64,000 nucleotides of DNA from Pyropia yezoensis (Eukaryota; Rhodophyta; Bangiophyceae; Bangiales; Bangiaceae). The position numbers were made by a program, and so were the translations under genes. Where the stretch lies: the NCBI GenBank assembly GCA_009829735.1, contig CM020618.1, positions 11,809,119 through 11,873,118 on the forward strand, read 5' to 3'. This document shows, piece by piece, positions 42,316 through 52,094 of the stretch; position 1 is the stretch's first letter, and each line of letters begins with the position of its first letter. The notes under the pieces are model-generated. The model did no database searches. It had not been told where the DNA came from and saw nothing but the letters and a program-made list of their open reading frames with translations.

Positions 42316-45300
42316 ATGTCGTCTGTCTCGGGCGCCGTCGGTGTGCCCGGCTTTGTGGGCGCCGCCCCCTATGCTGGCCGGTCTGTCCCAGCCCCCGCCG
42401 CGGCGGCGACCTCCTTGTCATCTGCGTCTACCGCCTCTGCTTTCGGAGGGGCGCGTCTGTCTCGCGTTTGTGCCCCACGTGCGGTCGGCGCGGCACCATG
42501 GCGGTTGCCTGGCGGCACACCCCTCACCTCTCCTGGTGGGTCTGGTGGCCAGCTGGCACGCGGGCGGGTTGCACCGACCATGGGCCTGTTTGATTCACTG
42601 AAAAAGGCAGTTGGCCTGCCCGCCGACACGGCTGCTGCTGGCGGCGACGTTGACCCGGACGAGCGCGCGGGGGCGGCGGTAGGGGGCGACGCCGTCGACT
42701 TGGCCGCCAACGCGCGGCTGCTCGAAAAGTACGGAGCGCTGGTCACCGAGGTGACTGACCGCTTTGAAGCCACTGAGGCGCTCTCAGACGAGGAGATCCA
42801 GGCTGCTGCTACTGCCCTGCGCACGCGCCTTTCGTCAGCCTCCCCCGACGGCGCGACCGTTGCCGACCTCGACGGTGGCCTCGGGGAGGCGTTTGCGCTT
42901 GCCCGCGAGGCCGCCTACCGTACGGTCGGACTGTGCCCCTATGATGTGCAGCTGCTTGGCGGAGTGGCTCTTCACCGGGGCAATGTCGCCGAGATGGCGA
43001 CAGGAGAGGGCAAGACGCTGGTCGCTGTGCTGCCTACGGTGCTGGCGGCCATGGCCGGCCGCGGCACCGTCCTAGTCGTCACAGTCAACGACTACCTGGC
43101 GCGACGGGACGCCGAGTTTGTGACGCCCATCCACGAGGCGCTCGGCCTGACCGTCGGCCTCGTGCAGGCGGGGGATACTCCGGCTGAACGGCGCGCTGCA
43201 TATGCAGCCGACGTGACGTACGTGACAAACAGCGAGCTCGGCTTTGACTATCTCCGGGACAACTTGGCACTGACCGCTGAGGACCTCGTGCTGGGGCGTC
43301 CATTCTACTACTGCCTCGTCGACGAGGCCGACTCGGTGCTCGTCGACGAGGCGCGAACGCCGCTCATCATCTCCGAGTCGGTTGACGCGCCAGCAGGTAA
43401 GTATGCGGCGGCGGCCAAGGTGGCGAACGCCCTCACAGTGGGTGTCCATTACAGCGCTAATATCAAGGAGCAGAGCGTGCTCATGACCGACCGGGGGTAC
43501 GCGGACATTGAGCGAGCGCTGGGCGTGGACGATCTGTTCAACCCGGCTGATCCGTGGGCACCGTATCTCATCAACGCTCTCAAAGCGAAAGAGCTGTTCA
43601 AGCGGGACACCAATTACCTGGTGCGCGACAACGAGGTGATCATCATTGATGAGTTTACTGGTCGTGCCATGGAAGGCCGCCGGTGGTCTGATGGCCTGCA
43701 CCAGGCTGTCGAGGCTGCTGAGGGCATCCCTGTTGCTTCGGAGGCTTCCACGGTGGCATCCATTTCGTACCAGGCCTTCTTCCGCCTCTTCCCGCGACTA
43801 GCGGGCATGACGGGAACAGCGGCGACCGAGGCGACCGAGTTCGGTGATATCTACAGCCTTCGTGTCGTTCCCATCCCAACAGCCCTGCCGGTGGCGCGTA
43901 AGGACTACCCAGACGCGGTGTTCAAAACCCCTGCCGGCAAGTACAAGGCCGTGATGCGGGAGGTGGCGCGGGCGCACCCTTCGGGGCGGCCGCTGCTCTT
44001 AGGCACCACGTCCGTCGAGGCGTCGGAGCAACTGTCGGAGCTGCTCGCAGAGGTGGGCGTCCCACATGAGGTGCTCAACGCCAAGGCGGCGGCGGCGCAG
44101 CGGGAGGGTGAAATTATCGCGCAGGCGGCGCGGCGGTTTGCGGTCACGATTGCCACCAACATGGCAGGCCGCGGCACAGACATTGTGCTTGGCGGTAACC
44201 CCGAGTATTACACCCGCGCGCTTGCACGGCGAGCGCTCGTTCGCCGCTCCAACCGCCTCGCGAAAGCATTGGAGGCCAATGACGCGGCGGAGGGGGAGGG
44301 CCCTATCTCCTTTTACGTCATTGACGATGCGGTCATCCCAGGCGACGGCGACGGCCTTACCGACGCCACCCGGGAGGCTCTGGACGCAGCAGCCGGAGCG
44401 GCGTTTAAGGGCGCTCCGCGGTCACTGCAGACATCTGAGGGCATCGATACGCTCGTGTCGGTGGCGGCAGGCGTGAGTGGCGAGGCTGATGCCGACTTCG
44501 CAGCGTTGGCTAAAAAGACGGGTGCATCAGCCGAAGCGGTGGCGCAGCTGGCGTCGGCTTTGGCCTCTGCTCGGGCCGAGCTGAAAGCCGTGTGCACCGC
44601 AGAGCAGGAGGAAGTCGTTGAGCTCGGCGGCCTGTACGTGATTGGTACTGAGCGCCACGAGTCACGGCGCATTGACAACCAGCTGCGCGGTCGCTCTGGG
44701 CGACAGGGTGACCCAGGGGCGTCCCGCTTCTTTGTGTCCCTCGAGGACCGCTTGTTTAAGACTTTTGGCGGGGACAAGCTGCAAAAACTGCTCACCGCGT
44801 TTCGAGTTGACGAGGACACACCCATCGAGTCCAAGTCGGTCACATCGGCGCTGAACAGTGCGCAGGCCGCTGTCGAAGTGTACTACTCTGACATTCGCAA
44901 GCAACTGTTCACGTATGACGAGGTGCTCTCCGTACAGCGCGCTGCCATTTATTCCCAGCGTCGGCGGCTGCTGACAGCTGGGGACGACGCTACCGACACC
45001 ATGTACGCCGAGTGGTGTGCGGATACTGTGGCGGAGATTGTGCCAAACTACGTGACGGCCGATGCGGGCGGCAAGGCCGACGCGGCCAACTACCCAGGCC
45101 TCGAGGCCAAGCTCCGGCAGTTCTTCCCCAACGTCACTGGGGTTGATGAGGCGACCTTGTCAGCCGCTGGTCGCGGCACCGCTGTGGCAGACGCAGTGGC
45201 GGCGCGAGTGGCGGCGGCGCTGGCCGACAAGACCGCCTCCCTCAATACCGGCCGGTCTGGCAAGGACGGCGGCTCGTTTGCGTCGGAGGTGGAGCGCTTC

Positions 45301-45552
45301 CTCGCCCTCTCCCAGGCGGATGCGCAGTGGCGGGAGCACCTGAAAAAGATGGACTACCTCAAGGAGTTTGTGGGCCTCCGCGCGTATGGCAGTGACGACC
45401 CACTCGTGGCTTATCAGCGGGAAGGTTTTGCCCTGTTTGAGGCCCTGACGGCAGGGATTCGGCGCAACGCGGTGTACTCACTCTTCCAGTACGAGCCGGC
45501 CAAGAAGGCGGGCGCCGCCGCGGGGGGGAAGAAGAAGCGTGGGAAGAAGTAG
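42316..45552 (+). CDS. secA: Plastid-targeted SecA preprotein translocase ATPase
   Basis: Intronless, 1078 residues. Residues 1-88 look like a plastid presequence (GFVGAAPYAGR near the start, Ser/Thr/Arg-rich). Met-89 opens MGLFDSLKKAVGL, which is where bacterial SecA normally begins. Visible features: Walker A TGEGKT (about 229-234), VVTVNDYLARRDAEF, YVTNSELGFDYLRDN, Walker B LVDEADSVLVDEARTPL (about 335-350), FTGRAMEGRRWSDGLHQA, FRLFPRLAGMTGTA, TNMAGRGTDIVLGG and RRIDNQLRGRSGRQGDPG (about 785). The scaffold and wing regions follow, with QWREHLKKMDYLKEFVGLRAY near the end. The C-terminus is a Lys-rich KKKRGKK and lacks the zinc-binding Cys/His tail of many bacterial SecA. An insertion after FYVIDDAVIPG (about 675-765) is longer than usual. 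SecA drives proteins through the SecYE channel at thylakoid or inner envelope. Whether this is the SECA1 or SECA2 type I cannot settle; ARTPL is SECA1-like. Confidence 0.93.
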   Translation: MSSVSGAVGVPGFVGAAPYAGRSVPAPAAAATSLSSASTASAFGGARLSRVCAPRAVGAAPWRLPGGTPLTSPGGSGGQLARGRVAPTMGLFDSLKKAVGLPADTAAAGGDVDPDERAGAAVGGDAVDLAANARLLEKYGALVTEVTDRFEATEALSDEEIQAAATALRTRLSSASPDGATVADLDGGLGEAFALAREAAYRTVGLCPYDVQLLGGVALHRGNVAEMATGEGKTLVAVLPTVLAAMAGRGTVLVVTVNDYLARRDAEFVTPIHEALGLTVGLVQAGDTPAERRAAYAADVTYVTNSELGFDYLRDNLALTAEDLVLGRPFYYCLVDEADSVLVDEARTPLIISESVDAPAGKYAAAAKVANALTVGVHYSANIKEQSVLMTDRGYADIERALGVDDLFNPADPWAPYLINALKAKELFKRDTNYLVRDNEVIIIDEFTGRAMEGRRWSDGLHQAVEAAEGIPVASEASTVASISYQAFFRLFPRLAGMTGTAATEATEFGDIYSLRVVPIPTALPVARKDYPDAVFKTPAGKYKAVMREVARAHPSGRPLLLGTTSVEASEQLSELLAEVGVPHEVLNAKAAAAQREGEIIAQAARRFAVTIATNMAGRGTDIVLGGNPEYYTRALARRALVRRSNRLAKALEANDAAEGEGPISFYVIDDAVIPGDGDGLTDATREALDAAAGAAFKGAPRSLQTSEGIDTLVSVAAGVSGEADADFAALAKKTGASAEAVAQLASALASARAELKAVCTAEQEEVVELGGLYVIGTERHESRRIDNQLRGRSGRQGDPGASRFFVSLEDRLFKTFGGDKLQKLLTAFRVDEDTPIESKSVTSALNSAQAAVEVYYSDIRKQLFTYDEVLSVQRAAIYSQRRRLLTAGDDATDTMYAEWCADTVAEIVPNYVTADAGGKADAANYPGLEAKLRQFFPNVTGVDEATLSAAGRGTAVADAVAARVAAALADKTASLNTGRSGKDGGSFASEVERFLALSQADAQWREHLKKMDYLKEFVGLRAYGSDDPLVAYQREGFALFEALTAGIRRNAVYSLFQYEPAKKAGAAAGGKKKRGKK

Positions 45553-46472
45553 TTTTTTTTCTTCTCGTCGAGGGGCGGAAGGAAGGGAGGGGTATTTGTG
45601 CTTCAGAAAGCGGCACAGAGGGTTCGGTGGGATGAAAACACGATGACAACGGCGCCTTTGCCTACAGACACATGAAGACGGACATGACCACTGTCACTGC
45701 TCTGCACGCAGGTGTCCGCTGTCTACTTTGGCAGCTCGACTCCCAACCCCCCCCCCCCCGCCGGGATGTCATCTCCCTTGCGGCCGGGCGCCGTGCGACA
45801 AGCTGGGGAGTTCCTCGGTAGGGGGGGGAGCGTGGGGGGGGACCCACGGGCGCGGGCGGGGCGGCCCCACCGAGATTGTGGGCGACTCCTGGAGAGTGCG
45901 GGAACACGTGGGGGAGGTGCTGCCCACCATCTACCTCGGGCGGAGCCGGCGCGCGGCGCGGTGAGCCGTGGGGGGCGGGGTGACGTCACCCTAAAGTGGG
46001 TGCCGAGGGCGGGAGCGGAGCGTCAGCCCCGGGGGCGACGACCCGTGGGCGGCGGCGACCCTGCCGCGCGGGTCGGCACAGGACACTTTTGGGCGGCCGC
46101 GGCCGCGCGCGCGCCGGCTGCTGGCTGCCATGTGCCCTTGTGGGCCCCCAGGGGGCCCCTGTTGGGGAGCATGCGCGAGGCGGCCGCCAGTGGCGACAGC
46201 GGCGGCGGCGGCTGCGGCGGCGGTGGGCGGGCAAGCCGCGGCGGTCGACCAGCGGCGGCGGCGGCCGCCGCCCATTGTTGCCCCCCCGCCACACCCCCGT
46301 GTCACGCCCCTCCCTTGTCAGGACTGGAGGGAGCTCTGGGCGGGTGGCAGCCGCACGGCACGCGGGGTGCCAAGGGCGCGGCGGCTGGCGGCGGCGGCGC
46401 GGAGCGCCGGGGCGGCGCGACGGCCCCCCGCCGGGGGCCCGCGCGAGGCGCCCAACCGGGCCGTGTCCCGCC
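45553..46472. other. Intergenic region
   Basis: Between secA and the DUF3632-like gene on the same strand. The frame of the right-hand gene stays open to the left, but translation upstream of its ATG is Arg/Gly-rich and unlike protein. Confidence 0.4.
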
Positions 46473-47579
46473 ATGGCCGACGCCACCCTGGCGCGGCGGC
46501 TGCCCCGCCGCTACCGCTTCCTCCTGTCCCTGGACGGCGCCGCGGTGCCCGCGGCCATCCCCGCCGCCACCGCCGCCGTGGACACCATCATCCGCTCCTG
46601 GGCGGGCCCCGCAGCCGGGCCGCCCCGTCGCGATGGCGCGGCCGCGGAGGCCGCCGCCCCCCCGGCGGCGGCAGCGGCGGCCGAGATGGCCGACGCCCTC
46701 GAAGGTCCGCTGTGGGCCCTCTGGGGGGCCCTCCACACGGCCGCCGCGCGGACCCCTGCGGGCCGGCAGGGGCCGCTGGTGGACCTGCTCGTCGGCATCG
46801 CGTCGCTGCCGCCGCCCCGCCGCGCCGACGGGGCGACCGTGACGGTGTGGGGGGCGGCGGTGTGGTCGGGGCTCCCCGTCTGGGGCGCCGACGTCCGCGA
46901 GGCCTTCAACACAGACGCCACCGACCCGGCCGCCGCCACGCCGTGGACGACCGTTGCGTGGCCCCGCTTCAACGCGTTTCTCGCCCGCGTGACGGCGGCG
47001 GCGGCGGCGGCGGCGGAAGGCGCGGTCGTCGTGGCCGGGCCCGCTCGGAAGACGCTGTCGTCGGCCGCCCTGCATGGCCTCTGGGCGTTGCGTGACGGCC
47101 TGGAGGGCGCCCCGTCATCGGCGACGGTGGCGGCGGTGGCAGGGGCGGCAGAGGCGGCGGGGGCGGTGGGGGCGGTGGGGGCGGTGGGGGCGTGGGTGGC
47201 GGGGGTGGCGGGGGCTGTGACGGCGACGCCGCTGGCCCTCCACGCCGCCGCCGTGTGGTTGGCCCACGCGTCGCCGGCGCTGTGGCGCGCGAGCCGCGAC
47301 GGGGTGCGCTACGACGGCCTCCGCGGCGCGCCTGGCGACGGCTGTACCTCCCGCCCGTGGCGGGGGTACACCGTTGACCGGTGGGCGCACTGGCGGGCGG
47401 GGGTGGTGGCGGCCGCGGCGGCCGCGAAACCGGTCGGCGAGGGAGGTGGGGGGGGCGGCGACGCCGGGCCGAGCGGAGCGGGGGAGGAGGCGTCTGGGGG
47501 GGGGGGGGGGGGGGGGGAGGGCCTCCCCTCTGCCCTGCGTGCGGCTGTAGCGGCGATGGAGGCGGCAGAGGCGGCGTGA
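46473..47579 (+). CDS. DUF3632-like protein
   Basis: Intronless, 368 residues from the ATG in CCGCCATGG context. Visible motifs are EGPLWALWGALHTAA, LVDLLVGIASLPPP, WTTVAWPRFNAFLARVTA, LHGLWALRDGLEGAP, ALHAAAVWLAHASPALW and PWRGYTVDRWAHWRAGV. They follow the pattern known to me from the mostly fungal DUF3632 family: W-x-x-L-N-A-F-x-A-R-L, then a helix A-L-W-A-L-R-x-A-L-E, an A-A-x-W-I segment and a W-x-G-x-x-G-F-S-x-x-R-W-x-x-W end. Poly-Ala, poly-Gly and a repeated VGAVGAVGA segment are inserted between them. The function of the family is unknown. A run of about 20 G near 47,500 codes for poly-Gly without breaking the frame. No targeting signal is evident. Confidence 0.6.
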   Translation: MADATLARRLPRRYRFLLSLDGAAVPAAIPAATAAVDTIIRSWAGPAAGPPRRDGAAAEAAAPPAAAAAAEMADALEGPLWALWGALHTAAARTPAGRQGPLVDLLVGIASLPPPRRADGATVTVWGAAVWSGLPVWGADVREAFNTDATDPAAATPWTTVAWPRFNAFLARVTAAAAAAAEGAVVVAGPARKTLSSAALHGLWALRDGLEGAPSSATVAAVAGAAEAAGAVGAVGAVGAWVAGVAGAVTATPLALHAAAVWLAHASPALWRASRDGVRYDGLRGAPGDGCTSRPWRGYTVDRWAHWRAGVVAAAAAAKPVGEGGGGGGDAGPSGAGEEASGGGGGGGEGLPSALRAAVAAMEAAEAA

Positions 47580-48515
47580 CCGACTCCCGTCGTGGACTCG
47601 CGATGGGGGCAGTGCGTGGGGCGTGCGGTCGACGCCCACCGACCCCACGGCTGTCGCCGGCGGTGCGTCCTCGCTCTCGGTCACCGCCGCCACGAGGTTG
47701 GGGGCGGCCCCGGTCGCAGCCGCGGCCGGCGATGCCACTGCTGCTGCTGTCGCAGCGGCGACTGCGGCGCCGGCGTTGTGCGCGTCGGGGAAGGGGATGT
47801 CGACTAGTGGCGGTGGTGGCTGTACGGGTGGGGGGGGGTGGGGGGGGGGCTCAAGTATGGCTGAGCGATATGAGTTGCCATGTTGTGGTGGGGAGGGGGG
47901 GGGGAAGGTGGCGGTGGCGGCGGTGGTGAGATGGGCCGAGGGAGGAGAGGGGTGCTGGCGGCGGCGGCGGTGGTGGCGGCTCCATTTCGAGGGGGCGCGG
48001 CGACAGTGGCTGGTGAGCTCACCGCTCGTGAGCGAAAGGAAGACAAGCAAATCGCCAGGGCCAACTTGTGGTAGCCATGGTGTATGGGGCGGGCGGTAGC
48101 CATGATCGGGAAGGTTCTTGGATAGGGACAAGCGGCAGCGCTGTGGCTGCTGGCAGGAGGGCGGTGCGTGGCTGGGAGGGAGGAGGTCCCCCTGACAATA
48201 GGGCGACGTGATGAAGCTCAAGGTCAAGGGGGGGCGTCGGAGGAGCCAGGCAGAGAGACGACGATGGCATTGATGGTGTGGCCGCACCCCAGCGGCCCCC
48301 AACCACACGTGAGTTGCAGTGCCAGCGCCATCCATCGCCAGCGCCACCCCCTCCGCCGCACCTGTCCCACTCTCCCACCCCCCCCCCGACGAGGACGATA
48401 GCACAAAAACCCGGTGTAGACGGCCAGGTTATGCGGCGCACGAGGTGGCCACCGCCGCGCCGCAGCTACCCTCCTCCTCCCACCCCACCCCACCCCACCC
48501 CCCCCCCGCACTGTG
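47580..48515. other. Convergent intergenic region
   Basis: Between the DUF3632-like gene (plus) and the ferrochelatase gene (minus). Several low-complexity frames are open on both strands; none is supported. Confidence 0.4.
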
Positions 48516-49264
48516 CTACCCCGCCGCGTGCGCTTCCCCCCCCCCCCCCCCCCCAACCGCCACCCCCCCGCCAACCACCTCCGCAGCCCGCTCGAGCAAC
48601 AGGTCCGCCACGTGTGGGTGCACGCCCAGCACGCCCGCAACCTCCACCTCCACCCCCCCCCCCCCCCCCCGGCCGCCCGCAGGTCCGCCACCGCCGACGC
48701 CACCAGCGCCGGGATGTCCACCCGCGCGTGGCGGCCGGCGGCCAAAAAGACGGGCACCACCACCACCCGGGTGGCGCCGCCGGCGACCGCCGCGGCCAGC
48801 CCGTCGGCAATGGACGGGGGCGCCAGCTCCATGTGCGCCCCGTAGACGGCCCGCCCGCCGGCGTCGCGGGCGGCGACGAGCGCCGCCAGGTCGTCGAGCG
48901 CCGCGTTGGCCGCCGCCACCCGGGAGCCGTGGTCCACCAGCAGCAGCGCCGTGTTGGTGGTAGTGGCGGTGGTGGTGGTGGCGGTGGCGGGGGAGGGGGC
49001 GGGGGGGGAGCCGACGGCGGTGGGAGTGGTGGTGGGCGTGGTGGGCGTTGGGGGGGTGGCGGCGGCGGTGGCCGCCGCCGCGCCAGTCCCCCAGGGGGGA
49101 GGCCGGGGGGTGGAGAGGCGGCCGGCGCGCCAGGACAAGGCGGGGCGGCCGCCGACGGGAGCTATCGCCGTCGGCCGGCGCTGGCAGCAGCCGCCGGCCG
49201 CCGCACGCGGCGGCCGGGGCGTGGCAGCGGCGGCGGCATGGGCGGCGACAAATGCGGGCGCCAT
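48516..49264 (-). CDS. sirB: Sirohydrochlorin ferrochelatase (SirB/CbiX type), plastid
   Basis: The likely start is the ATG at 49262-49264, giving MAPAFVAAHAAAAATPRPPR, a red-algal style plastid presequence with AFVA near the start. The mature enzyme begins at ALLLVDHGSRVAAANAALD, where the His of D-H-G-S-R is a metal/substrate ligand. It continues with YGAHMELAPPSIADGLAAAV, GATRVVVVPVFLAAGRHARV and DIPALVASAVADL, including the second conserved His in G-R-H-x-x-x-D-I-P. Past an 18-nt C-run (48653-48670) the frame changes and the next frame gives VEVAGVLGVHPHVADLLLER, the expected end of the short CbiX fold, and stops at 48516. The enzyme puts ferrous iron into sirohydrochlorin to make siroheme for nitrite and sulfite reductases in the plastid. 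The frame change sits in a homopolymer and could be an assembly error. Confidence 0.8.
48653..48670. repeat. C18 homopolymer at a frame change
   Basis: Eighteen C on the plus strand, read as poly-Gly in the ferrochelatase gene. The conserved protein sequence is in different frames on the two sides. Confidence 0.8.
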
Positions 49265-50276
49265 GACGGACGTGGCGTCGGCGGGCAACCACGGGTCCGC
49301 AAGCACGTGAACGGAGGGGGGGGGGGGGGGAGGGGGGGGGGGCGTGTAAGAAGAATGGGGGGTGAGATGGAGAGGGGGGGGAGGAAGGAGCGGGAGAGAG
49401 GGCTAGCTGGTCGTGTCACCACGAAGTCACAGCTACACATGACCGCGGCGGCTTCTGCAGTGGCGCAAGAGGCCTCGCGCGCCAGTCGCAACACAACAGG
49501 GGGCGGGATCCGATTGATCATTGGCTCCACGGCGCAGTGGGGCTTAAGCCAGGACCACGAGCAAGCGGGGTCCTGGCCCGAAACCTTGCTTTTAGGGACG
49601 CTGAGTTTGCATCGCGGGCGCAAGAAATATTCCTGAGATTGCTGCGCAGCGCAACTTCTTGCAGGGCACGACAACCCAGGTTGGTTGTGCTCTTCGGCAC
49701 GAGCGAAAAATCTCCCGTGACTGATCCTTACTCTTTCTCCGCTAGTGTCCAATAGAACGGCCCGGATGACTCCACTGTCACGATTGAGAACATATGACTG
49801 GTCGCAGCTCCAAACGGAATGCTGGGAGAATTTTGTTCCTGCTCTGGGGGCGCCCTGCAGTGGGATACAGACCTGCATCGTCCGTTGCTTGTGGGTGCAA
49901 TGCTTGCTGTGCAGAACAGATCCCAGATGTAACTTTTTCCATTCCCTCTTCAGGGAGCGCTTCACAAGCTCGCAAGTTGTTCTGTCGATACCACGAGGAA
50001 GCTGGGGGTCGTGCGCTTCCGGCGCAGACAAGCACCATCCATGCGGGCTTGTGCAACTTGCATCTGGAAGCGTAAAGCAAATTTAGTCCTCAAAATCGAC
50101 GTTCTTCAAGCACTGAGAGGGGGTTGCAAAATCCTGCGCAAGAGGAAAACACCCGGAATGCAAGAAATCGGTGGTCCCTTTTTAGACCCCACTGCGCGGC
50201 CTCCAGCCAACCCGCCCGATTTTAGGTATGTATTTTTCCGGTCCGTCTCCCGACGGAGGACCCGGTGCGTTCTTGG
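49265..50276. other. Intergenic region
   Basis: Starts with a G-rich tract (49,314-49,345). The rest, about 49,400-50,270, is less GC-rich than the genes. No gene is supported. Confidence 0.4.
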
Positions 50277-52094
50277 TCATGGCCATGCTACCCTGCCGTC
50301 AGTACATACCCACCCCGCCCCCTCGCCCAGCAACGCATCCCCCTCTGCCTGGGCCTCCACGTCCACCTCCCCCCCCACCGCCGCGCGCCGCCCCCCCCCC
50401 TCCGCCCTCAAACCCCTCTGCGCGCGCGCGCGCCACGACCGCAGGGCCCCGTCGCGGGCGGCGCCCGCCGCCAACCCCACCACCGCGGCCGCCACCCACA
50501 GGGGCAGCCACGCATCGGGCCACGCGGCAGTGACATCAGCGGTGGTGGTGGCGGTGGCGGCGGTGGTGGCACCGGCGGCGGCTCCGCCGTCGAAGTACAC
50601 CGTGGCCACGCCCGCCAAGCGGGCGGCAACGCCGCCGGCGAGCGCGTACACCCACCGGTGGCGCCAGCCGCCGACGGCCACCTCGGCGACGCCGCCGGCG
50701 AGCACCACCCCCACCAGCGCACCGTCGGCCGCACGCCAGGGAAGTGGGGGGGCGGGGGTCGCGGCGCCGGCGGCGACAGCGGCCACCGTCGCGGCCCCCG
50801 GCGCACCACCCGCCGCGACGGCGCCCGCTACGGAGGCGGCGGTGGATGCGGCGGCAGCGGCAGCGGCAGCCGCGGCGGTGGCAGCCGGGGGGGCCGCCCA
50901 CTGGAATCCCGCCCGCCACAACACGGCGAGGGCCCCCACCGTTACCGCCCCCATCCACGCCACCTGCGATGCCGCCGCGGCGGCGGTCCACACTGCCGCC
51001 GCGGCGGGGGACGCCGCCCAGCCCGCCGGGCTGGCAGCATCCGCGGCGGCCGACGCCGCCGCCACCGCCGCCGCCGCCGTGGAGGCCGACCGGGACCGGC
51101 GGCTCCCGCCAGGCGTACCACGAGACCGTGACCGAAAGGGTGGGTCGTCCTCCGCTCCTTCGACCCCACACTCGCCACGCCGCAGAGCCCCCCGGCCACC
51201 GGCGCCGGCGACGGCCGCCTCGAGCAGCAGCGCCCCCCCCGCGACGGCCACGCCACCCACCACCCACAGCACCCCCCTGCCACCGCCGCCAAGGGGGTCC
51301 CCCACCCCCGTCGCCTCAGCCGCCACCGCCGCGGCCGTCAATGTTGACGCACGGGCAGCGTCTGACCGGGAGGACGACGCGGCCGCGAGGGACCACCCCA
51401 GCGCCCCCGCGGTGGCGGCCAGCACGGCAGCCCGGGTGGTGACAAGCGACCGCGACGACAGCACCGGCGAGACCGCCACGTCGGCCAGGGGGGTGCCCCA
51501 TTGGGGGGGGAGGAGAACCCGTCGCCGGGTCGCCGGGTCGACACCGCCAGCCGCCGCCTTTGCCGCCCAGACCGACCCGACAGAAAAGCCACCCTCCTCC
51601 CCTGTGGACGACGTGGAGAAGGAGACGTGGCCGTCGTCATCGCCGACGCTGCGGCTGCTGTGGCCGGGTTCGCTCCGGCCATCGCCGGAGCTGCCTCCGC
51701 TCGCACCGCCGCTGACTGCACCAACCAGCCGTGGCAGCCGCCGTGGCGGCCGTGGCGGGTGGTAGACCGGCACGTGCTTTAATAGCTTGCCCTGTTCGCC
51801 GCCGCCAGCGGCACCACCAGCACGGCTGGCGCCACCAGCATGGCCACGGCGCTCCCCGTGCAGCAGCGGGGACGATCGGGACACCCGGTGCCGCAGGGGC
51901 ACCTCCCCCCTCGACGGGGCCATCCACATGGATGACCCTGGAGACGACATAGCCGACGGCGACCGGCGGTGTGAGGTGTCCGACGGAGACTGCGGGGGGG
52001 TCGACGGGGGGGACGGCAGCTCCACTACCCGGGGGGATGGGGGGCGGTGCGACGTCGACGGCCGCCACCACCCGGTGATGCCCCCTCCAGTCAT
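50277..52094 (-). CDS. Multi-pass membrane protein of unknown function
   Basis: About 605 residues if the ATG at 52092-52094 (MTGGGITGWW) is used; another ATG near 51,950 (MSSPGSSMWM) is possible, so the start is open. A Ser/Pro-rich, probably cytosolic N-terminal part of about 220 residues is followed by hydrophobic segments: TTRAAVLAATAGALGWSLAA, GVLWVVGGVAVAGGALLLEA, ASQVAWMGAVTVGALAVLW, GALVGVVLAGGVAEVAVGG, YALAGGVAARLAGVATVYF and LPLWVAAAVVGLAAGAA. That makes about six membrane helices with basic or Ser-rich loops (RSRSRGTPGGSRRSRSAS). It ends in a short hydrophilic tail. No transporter signature is recognised. The gene appears intronless. Confidence 0.5.
   Translation of the reverse strand: MTGGGITGWWRPSTSHRPPSPRVVELPSPPSTPPQSPSDTSHRRSPSAMSSPGSSMWMAPSRGEVPLRHRVSRSSPLLHGERRGHAGGASRAGGAAGGGEQGKLLKHVPVYHPPRPPRRLPRLVGAVSGGASGGSSGDGRSEPGHSSRSVGDDDGHVSFSTSSTGEEGGFSVGSVWAAKAAAGGVDPATRRRVLLPPQWGTPLADVAVSPVLSSRSLVTTRAAVLAATAGALGWSLAAASSSRSDAARASTLTAAAVAAEATGVGDPLGGGGRGVLWVVGGVAVAGGALLLEAAVAGAGGRGALRRGECGVEGAEDDPPFRSRSRGTPGGSRRSRSASTAAAAVAAASAAADAASPAGWAASPAAAAVWTAAAAASQVAWMGAVTVGALAVLWRAGFQWAAPPAATAAAAAAAAAASTAASVAGAVAAGGAPGAATVAAVAAGAATPAPPLPWRAADGALVGVVLAGGVAEVAVGGWRHRWVYALAGGVAARLAGVATVYFDGGAAAGATTAATATTTADVTAAWPDAWLPLWVAAAVVGLAAGAARDGALRSWRARAQRGLRAEGGGRRAAVGGEVDVEAQAEGDALLGEGAGWVCTDGRVAWP

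Noticed and set aside
47115-48404. Minus-strand frame overlapping the DUF3632-like gene
   Set aside because: It is mostly antisense to a better-supported gene and the remainder is Pro/Ser-rich without a domain.
48653-48670. Programmed frameshifting as the explanation of the C-run frame change
   Set aside because: No stimulatory structure or conserved slippery heptamer can be shown; homopolymer length error is simpler.
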